Part shown: piece after piece, positions 1-6,162 of the stretch
Numbering within the stretch: the stretch's first letter is position 1
Layout of the letters: each line of letters starts with the position of its first letter
Assembly (NCBI GenBank): GCA_030630165.1
Contig: DAOVNN010000040.1
Span: 1-12,881, forward strand
Direction of reading: 5' to 3'
DNA: 12,881 nt
Origin: Candidatus Krumholzibacteriota bacterium
GTDB taxonomy: Bacteria > Krumholzibacteriota > Krumholzibacteriia > Krumholzibacteriales > Krumholzibacteriaceae
The notes under the pieces: generated by a model
Seen by the model: the letters and a program-made list of their open reading frames with translations, nothing else
Told to the model about the DNA's origin: nothing
The model's database searches: none
Translations under genes and position numbers: made by a program

Positions 1-1
1 C

Positions 2-1363
2 GGATTCAACACTTCGATCGTGAAGCTGATCCCCGAGTACCTGCAGAAGGGGCGCGAAGATATGGCCGCGATGATCTACAACGCGGCTGTCCTGCTTACC
101 CTGGTTCTCGCGACTTTCTGGTGCGTCCTTCTGATCGTATTCGCCCCCTGGATCGCGGAGAACATCGCCCATCAACCCGAAGCGGCGGGGCCGATAAGGA
201 TCTATGCCCTTATTATCCCGTTTCTCGCGCTCAATGCGTTCTTCGCAGTCGCTTACCTCGCGGTCCAGCGCGGCAAGTTGCGGGCCGCCATCACTATTGC
301 GCACGGGCTGCTCAATGTCGCCCTCCCGATCGCGGCGGTCCTCTGGCGCCGGGATGTCGTGGCCGTCATAGCGGGATTTCTCACCGCGGAAGTCATAGGC
401 GCGCTGCTCTTCACCGTCTACTTCCACAGGAAAGCGATCCGTCACTGGACATCCGGGTCGGGCCCTCTCGTCCGCGGGATCAGGGAGATATTCGGTTTCG
501 GATTCCTCTTCTTTTTCGCGAGCCTCGGGTGGAACCTGATCAACACCGTCGACCGGATAATGGTGAAATACTATCTCCCCGCCGAGCAGCTGGGATTCTA
601 CGCGATGGCGGCGATCGTGATAACGGCGATGAGCATCATCTCCTCGACAGCAGGAACGGCGCTGATTCCCTCGCTTACGGCGACACGTGTTTCGGGTGAC
701 ATGCAGACATTCCGTCGCCAGATAAGAAGCACGGCGCGGATCGCCCTGATGGCGCTCCTGCCGATCGTCATGATGATCTGGTCGCTGGCCGGCGACGCCA
801 TCTCCATCGTACTGCCGAAGTTCCTGCCTTCGGCGGGTATCGTAAAGATCCTGGTATTCGTCGGGATCGCCGACATATTCTGCCGTACGGCCTGGGCCTC
901 CCTCGCGGCATACGGCAAGGGCGGCCTGTCGGCGAGCGCCTATCTCGCCTCTGCGCTCCTCAACATCGCGCTGAATATGGTTCTGATCCCCCGCATGGGA
1001 ATAGCGGGTGCAGCAGTCGCGACCCTCACCACCTTTATTATCCTCGCCGCGATACTGCAGGCAATGATGTGGTCGGTCACTAAAACCAGGATATCTCCAC
1101 TTTATGCCATCCATCCCGCGCTTCTCGCATCGGTCTATCCGCTGCTGTCGCTCGCTTCGGGATCCCTCCCCCACTGGGCCCGGATCATTATCGTGGTTGC
1201 AGCGGGATCAGCCCTTTACAAGATCCTCGCCGCCCTCACGGGGCTGATCAGGAAGAGCGACCTTGCGACGGCATCAGCGGCGCTCGGGCCGCGCAGTCAC
1301 GTGCCTCATGTCAGGTTTGCGCTCAAGGGAATCTCCCTGCTCGAGAAGATAACCAGAAGATAG
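2..1363 (+). CDS. Polysaccharide (Wzx/MOP-type) flippase, 5'-truncated
   Basis: Integral membrane protein that probably flips lipid-linked sugar repeat units across the inner membrane for O-antigen or exopolysaccharide assembly. The frame is open to the left edge of the window (GFNTSIVKLIPEYLQ before the first usable GTG at 20), so the true start lies outside. I count about 12 hydrophobic segments in the visible 453 residues. Family members usually have 12-14 over about 480-500 residues, so the first one or two helices are probably missing. The opening segment, ending a helix with an IPEYL-like motif and followed by a Lys/Arg/Glu-rich loop, is typical of the polysaccharide synthase/MATE-like superfamily, as is the VDRIMVKYYLPAEQLGFYAMA stretch in the middle. 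The C-terminus is basic and cytoplasmic-like. No terminator follows the stop immediately; the AT-rich intergenic region begins there. Substrate cannot be assigned. A lipid II-type or other MOP exporter is the alternative. Confidence 0.85.
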   Translation, partial: GFNTSIVKLIPEYLQKGREDMAAMIYNAAVLLTLVLATFWCVLLIVFAPWIAENIAHQPEAAGPIRIYALIIPFLALNAFFAVAYLAVQRGKLRAAITIAHGLLNVALPIAAVLWRRDVVAVIAGFLTAEVIGALLFTVYFHRKAIRHWTSGSGPLVRGIREIFGFGFLFFFASLGWNLINTVDRIMVKYYLPAEQLGFYAMAAIVITAMSIISSTAGTALIPSLTATRVSGDMQTFRRQIRSTARIALMALLPIVMMIWSLAGDAISIVLPKFLPSAGIVKILVFVGIADIFCRTAWASLAAYGKGGLSASAYLASALLNIALNMVLIPRMGIAGAAVATLTTFIILAAILQAMMWSVTKTRISPLYAIHPALLASVYPLLSLASGSLPHWARIIIVVAAGSALYKILAALTGLIRKSDLATASAALGPRSHVPHVRFALKGISLLEKITRR

Positions 1364-1371
1364 TGATTTTC

Positions 1372-1387
1372 GTAAACTTATGTTTAC
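1372..1387. promoter_or_regulatory. Palindromic operator-like site 1 (GTAAAC-N4-GTTTAC)
   Basis: The sequence is GTAAACTTATGTTTAC, a perfect 6-bp inverted repeat with a 4-bp centre, nine bases after the flippase stop codon. It is the first of three sites with the same half-sites and the same spacing. It is centred about 240 bp upstream of the start site predicted for the sigma-54 promoter at 1594-1610. The regulator is unknown. A symmetric site of this size suits a dimeric helix-turn-helix protein such as a sigma-54 enhancer-binding protein. Confidence 0.6.
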
Positions 1388-1393
1388 ATTACG

Positions 1394-1409
1394 GTAAACT
1401 ATCATTTAC
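1394..1409. promoter_or_regulatory. Palindromic operator-like site 2 (GTAAAC-N4-ATTTAC)
   Basis: The sequence is GTAAACTATCATTTAC, the same palindrome with one half-site base changed. Its first base is 22 bp from that of site 1, about two helical turns, so two dimers could sit on the same face of the DNA. The right half of site 1 and the left half of this site also form an inverted repeat with a 6-bp centre (1382-1399). Confidence 0.58.
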
Positions 1410-1458
1410 ACCATAATTATCATATTTAATGGATGTTGCGTGGATTCGCGGAATATAT

Positions 1459-1474
1459 GTAAATATTTGTTTAC
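1459..1474. promoter_or_regulatory. Palindromic operator-like site 3 (GTAAAT-N4-GTTTAC)
   Basis: The sequence is GTAAATATTTGTTTAC, again two 6-bp half-sites with a 4-bp centre and a single half-site deviation. It is centred about 153 bp upstream of the predicted sigma-54 start site, within the usual range for an upstream activating sequence. Elsewhere in the window I noticed the half-site only singly and inside genes (for example near 5594 and 7200), never as the spaced pair. Confidence 0.58.
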
Positions 1475-1515
1475 GTTTCTCATTTTTCAAATCGGTCTGA
1501 TTGTGCCTCCCGGCG

Positions 1516-1528
1516 GAAATTCTTGATT
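1516..1528. promoter_or_regulatory. IHF-like bend site
   Basis: GAAATTCTTGATT matches the reverse complement of the IHF consensus (YAANNNNTTGATW) at all defined positions but the first. It lies between the three palindromes and the sigma-54 promoter, about 95-105 bp upstream of the predicted transcription start. IHF commonly sits there to loop an enhancer-bound activator onto sigma-54 RNA polymerase. The motif is short, so a chance match is possible. The position is the main support. Confidence 0.35.
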
Positions 1529-1593
1529 TTTATCTCCTTATAATACAGTGACTTATAACTTTTCAGGGAACAATAAGGAACAACAGGGAATTA

Positions 1594-1610
1594 TGGCACG
1601 CCTCTGGCTA
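1594..1610 (+). promoter_or_regulatory. Sigma-54 (RpoN) -24/-12 promoter
   Basis: TGGCACG, then CCTC, then TGGCT fits the sigma-54 consensus TGGCACG-N4-TTGCW with one mismatch. The invariant GG (1595-1596) and GC (1607-1608) have the required 12-bp offset. Transcription would start about a dozen bases after the GC, near 1619-1621. This gives a leader of about 62 nt before the micro-ORF at 1682 and a transcript of about 190 nt ending at the first terminator. Sigma-54 promoters need an ATP-dependent enhancer-binding activator, which the three upstream palindromes could recruit. Confidence 0.68.
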
Positions 1611-1681
1611 TTACAGGTAAGTGTGAGCAACGACAATAAATACGAAGTAGCTGTCAGGAGTCTCAAGGAAAGGGGTTGAAA

Positions 1682-1762
1682 ATGTTCCACTTCACAAGCA
1701 TAGCGATGATCATAGCCCTCATGATCGCCGGAAAAAGCGTCTGGGGCAAGAGCGTCTGGTAG
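1682..1762 (+). CDS. 26-residue hydrophobic micro-protein with tandem GKSVW repeat
   Basis: Short open frame of 26 codons and a TAG stop, too small for routine gene calling. Support is contextual. A purine-rich ribosome binding site (AAGGAAAGGGG, 1665-1675) ends 6 nt before the ATG, a near-consensus sigma-54 promoter lies 72 bp upstream, and an intrinsic terminator starts 17 bp after the stop. The peptide opens with MFHFTSIAMIIALMIA, about 14 mostly hydrophobic residues able to enter or span a membrane. It then ends in GKSVWGKSVW, an exact repeat of five residues with both lysines in the tail. There is no lipobox or recognisable signal-peptidase site. I do not recognise the family. Options are a membrane regulator peptide, a secreted or processed signal peptide, a type I toxin-like peptide, or an accidental frame within a sigma-54-dependent small RNA. 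Confidence 0.45.
   Translation: MFHFTSIAMIIALMIAGKSVWGKSVW
1736..1759 (+). repeat. 15-bp-period direct repeat (AGCGTCTGG twice)
   Basis: AGCGTCTGG occurs at 1736-1744 and 1751-1759, five codons apart, and encodes the repeated SVW of the micro-protein. The flanking Gly-Lys codons differ by synonymous changes (GGA AAA versus GGC AAG), so the amino-acid repeat is kept while the DNA has drifted. The second copy's GTCTGG (1754-1759) can pair with CCAGAC (1768-1773), forming a 6-bp hairpin over the stop codon. Confidence 0.6.
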
Positions 1763-1779
1763 ATCATCCAGACTCCGAA

Positions 1780-1808
1780 GGCGGGACGCGAAAGCGCCCC
1801 GCCTTTTT
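1780..1808 (+). terminator. Intrinsic terminator T1 after the micro-ORF
   Basis: GGCGGGACGC (1780-1789) pairs with GCGCCCCGCC (1794-1803) in a 10-bp stem with one A-C mismatch, closed by a GAAA tetraloop and followed by five T. It begins 17 bp after the micro-ORF stop and would end the sigma-54 transcript. Confidence 0.85.
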
Positions 1809-1827
1809 ATTTCCCGACAGGCCCGCG

Positions 1828-1863
1828 AAAATCCGGAGCGTGAAAAGCGCTCCGGATTTTTTT
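1828..1863. terminator. Intrinsic terminator T2, strong, possibly bidirectional
   Basis: A perfect 13-bp stem runs from 1828-1840 to 1848-1860 (core ATCCGGAGCG / CGCTCCGGAT) with a 7-nt loop TGAAAAG. A run of seven T (1857-1863) follows on the plus strand, and four A precede the core, so it could also act on the minus strand. It starts 20 bp after T1, so the short transcript is doubly insulated from the prenyltransferase gene. Confidence 0.88.
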
Positions 1864-1869
1864 GTCGTC

Positions 1870-1898
1870 TTTACGCAGTTCAATAATCAGATTATATT
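1870..1898 (+). promoter_or_regulatory. Vegetative-type promoter for the prenyltransferase gene
   Basis: TTTACG (1870-1875), a 17-bp spacer and TATATT (1893-1898) match 4/6 and 5/6 of the sigma-70 consensus. The element sits directly after terminator T2. Initiation would fall at about 1905, leaving a leader of about 33 nt that carries the ribosome binding site for the TTG start at 1938. Confidence 0.5.
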
Positions 1899-1937
1899 CG
1901 ACACGTGACAGTCGATCTCAACCGGAAGGAAGTCTCT

Positions 1938-2843
1938 TTGAACAAGCTGCAGGCATATTTCGTAGAGTTGAGGACGCCCTTTCTCACCGTCAGTGTGCTT
2001 CCTGTCCTGCTCGCGACCGCGATAGCGCGCCATGAGACAGGCAGCTGGGATCCCCTTCTGTTCTGTCTGACACTCGCGGGAGCGGTCCTCCTGCATCTCG
2101 GTTCCAATACGATAAACGACTGGTTCGATCACAGGTCGGGCAACGACGAAGCAAACGCCGACTTCGTCAGCCCCTTCACCGGCGGCAGCAGGATGATCCA
2201 GGCCGGATTCGTCACGCCGCGAGGGGTGCTGATACTCTCGATCGTCCTCTTCACGCTCGCAACCCTGATCGGGATCTACCTCTATACGGTCAGGGGGCCT
2301 GCGATAATACTGTTCGGGATCACCGGCCTCGTCCTGGGCATCCTCTACACGGAGCCGCGGGCAATGCTCGCCGGCCGGGGCCTGGGCGAGATCGCGATAT
2401 TCCTCGCCTTTGGATTGATAGCCGTCGGCGCCTACTATGTCCAGACTGGATACATATCGAATCAGGCGCTTGCGGCGCCTCTTCCCCTCGCCATCTTCAC
2501 TACGGCGATAATCATCATCAACGAGTTCCAGGATACCGCAGCCGACGCCGCTACGGGAAAGAGCACCCTGATCGTAAGGATAGGTAGAAAACGCGGGGCG
2601 GGGCTGTTCGCAGTCGTCATGCTGTCTGCATACATCCCGATCATCGCCGGCACAGCCGCCGGCCTGATGCCGCGCTGGACACTGCTCGGGCTCGTATCCC
2701 TCCCGGCGGCGCTGAAGGCGATACAGGTCGCGGCCGCAGCTCACGACGATCCGCGCGAGATGACGCCGGCGAACGCCTCGACGATAATAGCGCACCTCGC
2801 CACAGGCATCCTGCTGACGCTGGCCTACATTATTTCGGGATAA
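1938..2843 (+). CDS. UbiA-family prenyltransferase, MenA-like
   Basis: Membrane enzyme that transfers a polyprenyl chain to an aromatic acceptor. The closest resemblance is to 1,4-dihydroxy-2-naphthoate polyprenyltransferase of menaquinone synthesis. Both Asp-rich Mg-diphosphate motifs are present: NDWFDHRSGND at residues 60-70, and NEFQDTAADAATGK at 195-208 followed by STLIVRIG. Between and after them are about eight hydrophobic helices, and the 301-residue length is normal. I chose TTG at 1938 because GGAAGGA (1924-1930) lies 7 nt upstream and the product then starts close to the first helix, as usual in the family. The in-frame GTG at 1905 has no ribosome binding site and coincides with the predicted transcription start. 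No other menaquinone genes are visible, so the acceptor is inferred. Another UbiA-family role, such as archaeal-type or heme-type prenylation, is less likely. Confidence 0.85.
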   Translation: MNKLQAYFVELRTPFLTVSVLPVLLATAIARHETGSWDPLLFCLTLAGAVLLHLGSNTINDWFDHRSGNDEANADFVSPFTGGSRMIQAGFVTPRGVLILSIVLFTLATLIGIYLYTVRGPAIILFGITGLVLGILYTEPRAMLAGRGLGEIAIFLAFGLIAVGAYYVQTGYISNQALAAPLPLAIFTTAIIIINEFQDTAADAATGKSTLIVRIGRKRGAGLFAVVMLSAYIPIIAGTAAGLMPRWTLLGLVSLPAALKAIQVAAAAHDDPREMTPANASTIIAHLATGILLTLAYIISG

Positions 2844-2862
2844 GTCAGGTGCCGCGGGCCGC

Positions 2863-3528
2863 TCACTTGAGCAGCCCTGAGATACCTTCGGTCACTTCCT
2901 CGACCGTATCGACGAGCCTTACGATCTTCAGTTCCTCGGGGAGGATCATGTCCTCTGCCAGCATCTTGCCGTTGATCCAGTCGACCAGCCCGCCGTAGTA
3001 GTCCTTACCCACGACATATACGGGGAAGGGCGCGATCTTGTGCGTCTGGATCAGGGTGAGCGCTTCGAAGAACTCATCCATCGTGCCGAATCCGCCCGGC
3101 ATGATAACGAATGCCCTCGAATATTTCATGAACATCACCTTGCGCACGAAAAAGTAACGGAAGGTGATCAGCTTGTCGATATAGGGATTGGGCTCCTGCT
3201 CGAAGGGCAGGTCGATATTCAATCCGACCGAGACCCCCCCTCCTTCCTGCGCCCCGCGGTTGGCCGCCTCCATCACGCCCGGGCCTCCGCCAGTGATGAT
3301 AGAGCAGCCCTTCGACGAGAGTGCCCTGGCGATATCCATCGCGTCCGTATAAGCCTTGTCGCCCTCCTTCGCCCTCGCCGAGCCGTAGATGCTCACTCCC
3401 GGAGGAACGTCGGCCATATTGTCGATCCCATCGACGAACTCGGAGAGGATCCTGAAGAGTCTCCAGCTCTCCTGGGTGGTAAAATCGTCTATCAGATATC
3501 TCGTGCTGTCACCCTTCTTATTCTTCAT
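2863..3528 (-). CDS. LOG-family (TIGR00730) Rossmann-fold protein
   Basis: Cytosolic protein of the LOG (lysine decarboxylase-like) family. Characterised members are phosphoribohydrolases that release the base from cytokinin-type nucleoside 5'-monophosphates or from AMP. The diagnostic motifs are PGGFGTMDE at residues 144-152 with the catalytic Glu, the upstream Arg in FVRKVMFMKYSR (about 128-139), and GGGPGVMEAAN at 80-90. The N-terminal segment (ESWRLFRILSEFVDG, then SIYGSAR) marks the longer bacterial subgroup, and 221 residues is full length. The start ATG is preceded by AGGAAGG, somewhat far upstream at about 9 nt. It lies 95 bp downstream of the retropepsin-like gene on the same strand. 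A possible promoter in that gap (GATAAT on the minus strand, 3549-3554) has a poor -35. It converges on the prenyltransferase gene with a 19-bp gap. The physiological substrate is unknown. Confidence 0.88.
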   Translation of the reverse strand: MKNKKGDSTRYLIDDFTTQESWRLFRILSEFVDGIDNMADVPPGVSIYGSARAKEGDKAYTDAMDIARALSSKGCSIITGGGPGVMEAANRGAQEGGGVSVGLNIDLPFEQEPNPYIDKLITFRYFFVRKVMFMKYSRAFVIMPGGFGTMDEFFEALTLIQTHKIAPFPVYVVGKDYYGGLVDWINGKMLAEDMILPEELKIVRLVDTVEEVTEGISGLLK

Positions 3529-3623
3529 AGCGTCTGCCTTCCTTCTGTATTATCCGGTGAAATAGCCTTTTTATGCATGAAGGGTAAGTCAGGACCGGAC
3601 CGGTGTTCAAGGACAAACGGGGC

Positions 3624-5027
3624 CTACTTCCACAGGGAGATTACTCCGCGAGAGAAGTCGATCTCGACTAACCGATAGTCGTCGAGGAAATCGTTGCCGA
3701 TGATCCCGCCTCCCTGCCTCAGTCCAATGCTTTCGAAGACCGAAAGGTCGGCCGCGAGAAACGGAACATCGGAGCGGAGCCATTCGCCCAGCCTCAGCCT
3801 GTCGGCGATCACCAGTCTCGTCTCGACAGGATTGTCGTCGAGGCCGCGCACCTCACCCTTTCTGCCATCTTCCGAATCCTTCAGCCTCGCCTTCTTCGCC
3901 TTTGAGTCGGACAGGATCGAGGACCTCGCCCCCGTGTCGAAGAGAAAAGAGACCGGGACCTCGTTCACTTCGCCGTCGAGGAATATGTGCTTTGCAACGA
4001 GGTAAAACGGCACTTCGGCCTGCGGGGCGTCCGTCTCCGCCAGTGAGTGCCTCTCCCCCATCATCATTATTCCCGGCCCGCTGCGCGGATACTCGAAGGC
4101 GATCCTGTCGCAGAGTCTCATCAGGTCGAGACCGAGGATCCCGACGATCTCTCTCGAACCAAAGTCGGGCATGGCCTCGATGACCTTTATCGAAACATCG
4201 GAGAATATCACGTCGCCGAAGATCATGTTGCCGGGGCTTGCGCTGCCCAGGAATCCCGTCACATCGCCGCCCGCTCCGCTCATCACGCTTTTTATCTCCC
4301 GGCGACCCCTGTCTGAGTACTCCAGTCCCTTGACCTCCGCAATATCGATATAGGCGGGCAGGAACTCCTTCGTGATCAACGTGCCGCTCGCGCCGAAATC
4401 GACGAGAAACCAGCCCTTTCTGCCGTCCGAGAGCGCTCCCTCCGTGAGGAGAAATCCCTTCTCGTAGATGATGGTCGTCTCACCCGACACATATGCCGCT
4501 GATTCAGCCGCGCTGATCTCGAGCGTGATCGAATAGTCGCCGTCCTCGAGCGGGATTCTTCCAGCGAACATGTCTATCACGGGGCCGTCGTCCTCTTCGA
4601 CCTCTTCATATTGGTCTATCCTGAAAGCAATCTTCAGTCCGTCGCCGCCTGCGATATTGACCCTTATATCGTATGCGTGAAGGTCAGCGACCTTCACGAC
4701 CGGATAGGCCATCTCTCTGCCGTCCGCATGTTTCTTGCTTATGTGAAGCTCGCCACCAGCCGATCTGACCGTTATCTCCCCGCTTCTCATATCCCGACTT
4801 ACCAGGTCCCCCGACTGACCTGCCCCCAGAGGGATCACTACCGTGATGACATCCTCTCCATCCAGGATCATGACATCGCCGTCCGCTATCTCGACCTTCC
4901 CTATCTCCACTCCCCCGATCGACTCCCTGACCACGAAGATGTGCGCGCAGCGAGCCACGGACGGAAAGAGCTGGATGATCGCGATGATCAGCAGAAATGC
5001 CGTAATGTTCATTTTCAGAGATCTCAT
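3624..5027 (-). CDS. Secreted protein with two retropepsin-like aspartyl protease domains
   Basis: Predicted exported protein of 467 residues. The frame extends 26 codons upstream, but ATG at 5027 has GGAGG exactly 6 nt before it and begins a signal peptide (MRSLKMNITAF, then a hydrophobic stretch to about residue 26, ARCAH). After a beta-rich region (about 30-190) come two retropepsin-like units. The first has LVDFGASGTLI near 207-217 and GILGLDL near 297-303. The second has FLFDTGARSSIL near 362-373 and GIIGNDFLDDY near 441-451. The second carries the canonical DTGA catalytic triplet; in the first the Thr/Ser is Phe (DFGA), so it may be weakly active or structural. Pairing of the two units could form a pepsin-like active site within one chain. 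It probably acts in the periplasm or outside; the substrate is unknown. The LOG gene follows it, and a divergent dehydrogenase gene starts 124 bp away. Confidence 0.75.
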   Translation of the reverse strand: MRSLKMNITAFLLIIAIIQLFPSVARCAHIFVVRESIGGVEIGKVEIADGDVMILDGEDVITVVIPLGAGQSGDLVSRDMRSGEITVRSAGGELHISKKHADGREMAYPVVKVADLHAYDIRVNIAGGDGLKIAFRIDQYEEVEEDDGPVIDMFAGRIPLEDGDYSITLEISAAESAAYVSGETTIIYEKGFLLTEGALSDGRKGWFLVDFGASGTLITKEFLPAYIDIAEVKGLEYSDRGRREIKSVMSGAGGDVTGFLGSASPGNMIFGDVIFSDVSIKVIEAMPDFGSREIVGILGLDLMRLCDRIAFEYPRSGPGIMMMGERHSLAETDAPQAEVPFYLVAKHIFLDGEVNEVPVSFLFDTGARSSILSDSKAKKARLKDSEDGRKGEVRGLDDNPVETRLVIADRLRLGEWLRSDVPFLAADLSVFESIGLRQGGGIIGNDFLDDYRLVEIDFSRGVISLWK

Positions 5028-5151
5028 CGGGAACCTCCGTTCCGGTGTGACAGTGATATCTCTGTCTACAGCAGGAACACCGTATTGTCCCCGCCGGTCT
5101 GACATTCTATCTCTACCAATTTTACACCTGATGCGCTATCCTTGATATGTC

Positions 5152-6108
5152 ATGCAGGCTCTTTACTTCAAAGACGGTCAGCTTCTCGCCAAAGAAATGG
5201 ACAAGCCGCAGGTCCGCCGCGGAGAGGCCCTGGTAAAGATCAGATACGCCGGTATCTGTTCGACCGATCTCGAGATCCTCAAGGGATACATGGACTTCAC
5301 CGGCATCCCCGGTCATGAGTTCGTCGGGACGGTCGAAACACCCCGCAGCCTCGCTGGACGGAGGGTCACAGGCGAGATCAATATCAGCTGCGGAAGTTGC
5401 GAACTGTGCAGGCGCGGACTCGGCAAGCACTGCCGGAAACGGACCGTCCTCGGCATCGCGGGCAGGGACGGCGTATTCGCCGAATACCTCACCATCCCCA
5501 TGACAAACCTCCACGCGGTCCCCGACAGTGTCAGTGACGAAGAAGCCGTTTTCACCGAACTCCTCGCCGCGGCGTGCGAGATACCCGAACGGGTTTACAT
5601 CAGCCAGTCGTCACGCGTAGCAGTCCTCGGAGACGGCCGGCTCGCCGCGATGGCCGCGCAGGTCCTCAGACTTAAAACGAAAGCGCTGACAGTCATCGGG
5701 ATCGATCAGGAGAAGATGCGCCTTTTCGCCGGGCTCGGCATCGACACCGCTCACTCCGCGGCGATTTCTTCGATGAAAGGGTCGTTCGATGTAGCCGTAG
5801 AATGTACGGGGAGCAGGATAGGCCTTCCCGATGCGGTCGAACTGGTCAGGCCCCATGGTACCGTAGTCCTCAAATCGACATTCCACGCACCTCTGAAATG
5901 GAATCCCTCCCGGACCGTCGTCGACGAGATCACGATCGTGGGCTCGAGATGCGGACCGTTCGAGACGGCGATGGGACTGCTGGAAAAGAAAAAGATCGAG
6001 ACAGCCCCGTTCCTGACCGCTATCTACCCTTTCGGGAAATGGGAGACGGCGCTGAGGCGCGCCAGGAGAAGAAACGCCTTCAAGGTCCTTCTCGAAATGG
6101 GAACCTGA
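5152..6108 (+). CDS. Zinc-dependent medium-chain alcohol dehydrogenase-family protein
   Basis: Cytosolic NAD(P)-dependent oxidoreductase of the MDR/threonine-dehydrogenase type (COG1063-like), oxidising an alcohol or sugar alcohol. Catalytic zinc ligands are visible as Cys36 (AGICSTDLE), His55-Glu56 (IPGHEFVG) and Glu136. Four cysteines at 80, 83, 86 and 94 (CGSCELC, then KHC) form the structural zinc lobe. The Rossmann part has VLGDGRLA at 158-165, with Asp185 at the end of the second strand suggesting NAD preference, and VECTGS further on. At 318 residues it is a little shorter than the usual 340-350. No clear ribosome binding site precedes the ATG. A TTTACA at 5121-5126 with a weak -10-like GATATG suggests a promoter overlapping the start. 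The rhomboid gene follows after 54 bp. Substrate cannot be predicted. Confidence 0.85.
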   Translation: MQALYFKDGQLLAKEMDKPQVRRGEALVKIRYAGICSTDLEILKGYMDFTGIPGHEFVGTVETPRSLAGRRVTGEINISCGSCELCRRGLGKHCRKRTVLGIAGRDGVFAEYLTIPMTNLHAVPDSVSDEEAVFTELLAAACEIPERVYISQSSRVAVLGDGRLAAMAAQVLRLKTKALTVIGIDQEKMRLFAGLGIDTAHSAAISSMKGSFDVAVECTGSRIGLPDAVELVRPHGTVVLKSTFHAPLKWNPSRTVVDEITIVGSRCGPFETAMGLLEKKKIETAPFLTAIYPFGKWETALRRARRRNAFKVLLEMGT

Positions 6109-6127
6109 ACTACCATCCATTTATCGC

Positions 6128-6156
6128 TTTCCACAATGCCTCCCACATTATATAAG
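6128..6156 (+). promoter_or_regulatory. Possible promoter giving a leaderless rhomboid transcript
   Basis: TTTCCA (6128-6133), a 17-bp spacer and TATAAG (6151-6156) match 4/6 and 5/6 of the sigma-70 consensus. The rhomboid ATG at 6163 falls 7 bp after the -10 hexamer, right where transcription should begin. No ribosome binding site is visible before that ATG, which agrees with a leaderless message. Confidence 0.35.
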
Positions 6157-6162
6157 TAACCT

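Noticed and set aside
1539..1544. TATAAT hexamer suggesting a sigma-70 promoter for the micro-ORF
   Set aside because: No acceptable -35 hexamer at 16-18 bp (the bases at 1516-1521 are GAAATT) and no extended -10. The sigma-54 element fits better.
1593..1679. A 28-codon frame (starts MARLWLLQ) just upstream of the micro-ORF, ending 2 nt before its ATG with AGGGA before its own ATG
   Set aside because: Its start codon overlaps the -24 element of the sigma-54 promoter, and about nine codons lie before the predicted transcription start, so it would not be translated from that transcript. It has no recognisable feature.
1682..1905. Leader-peptide attenuation of the prenyltransferase gene, suggested by two Trp codons followed by a terminator
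   Set aside because: The Trp codons are not tandem, a second strong terminator follows, and the prenyltransferase has its own promoter after it. The possible antiterminator pairing is only 5 bp.
1887..2795. 302-codon minus-strand frame opposite the prenyltransferase gene
   Set aside because: Low-complexity charged product (RRR/EED runs) and no ribosome binding site or homology that I recognise. The plus-strand gene explains the region.
3040..3678. 212-codon plus-strand frame opposite the LOG gene
   Set aside because: Antisense to a clear LOG-family protein and without any motif.
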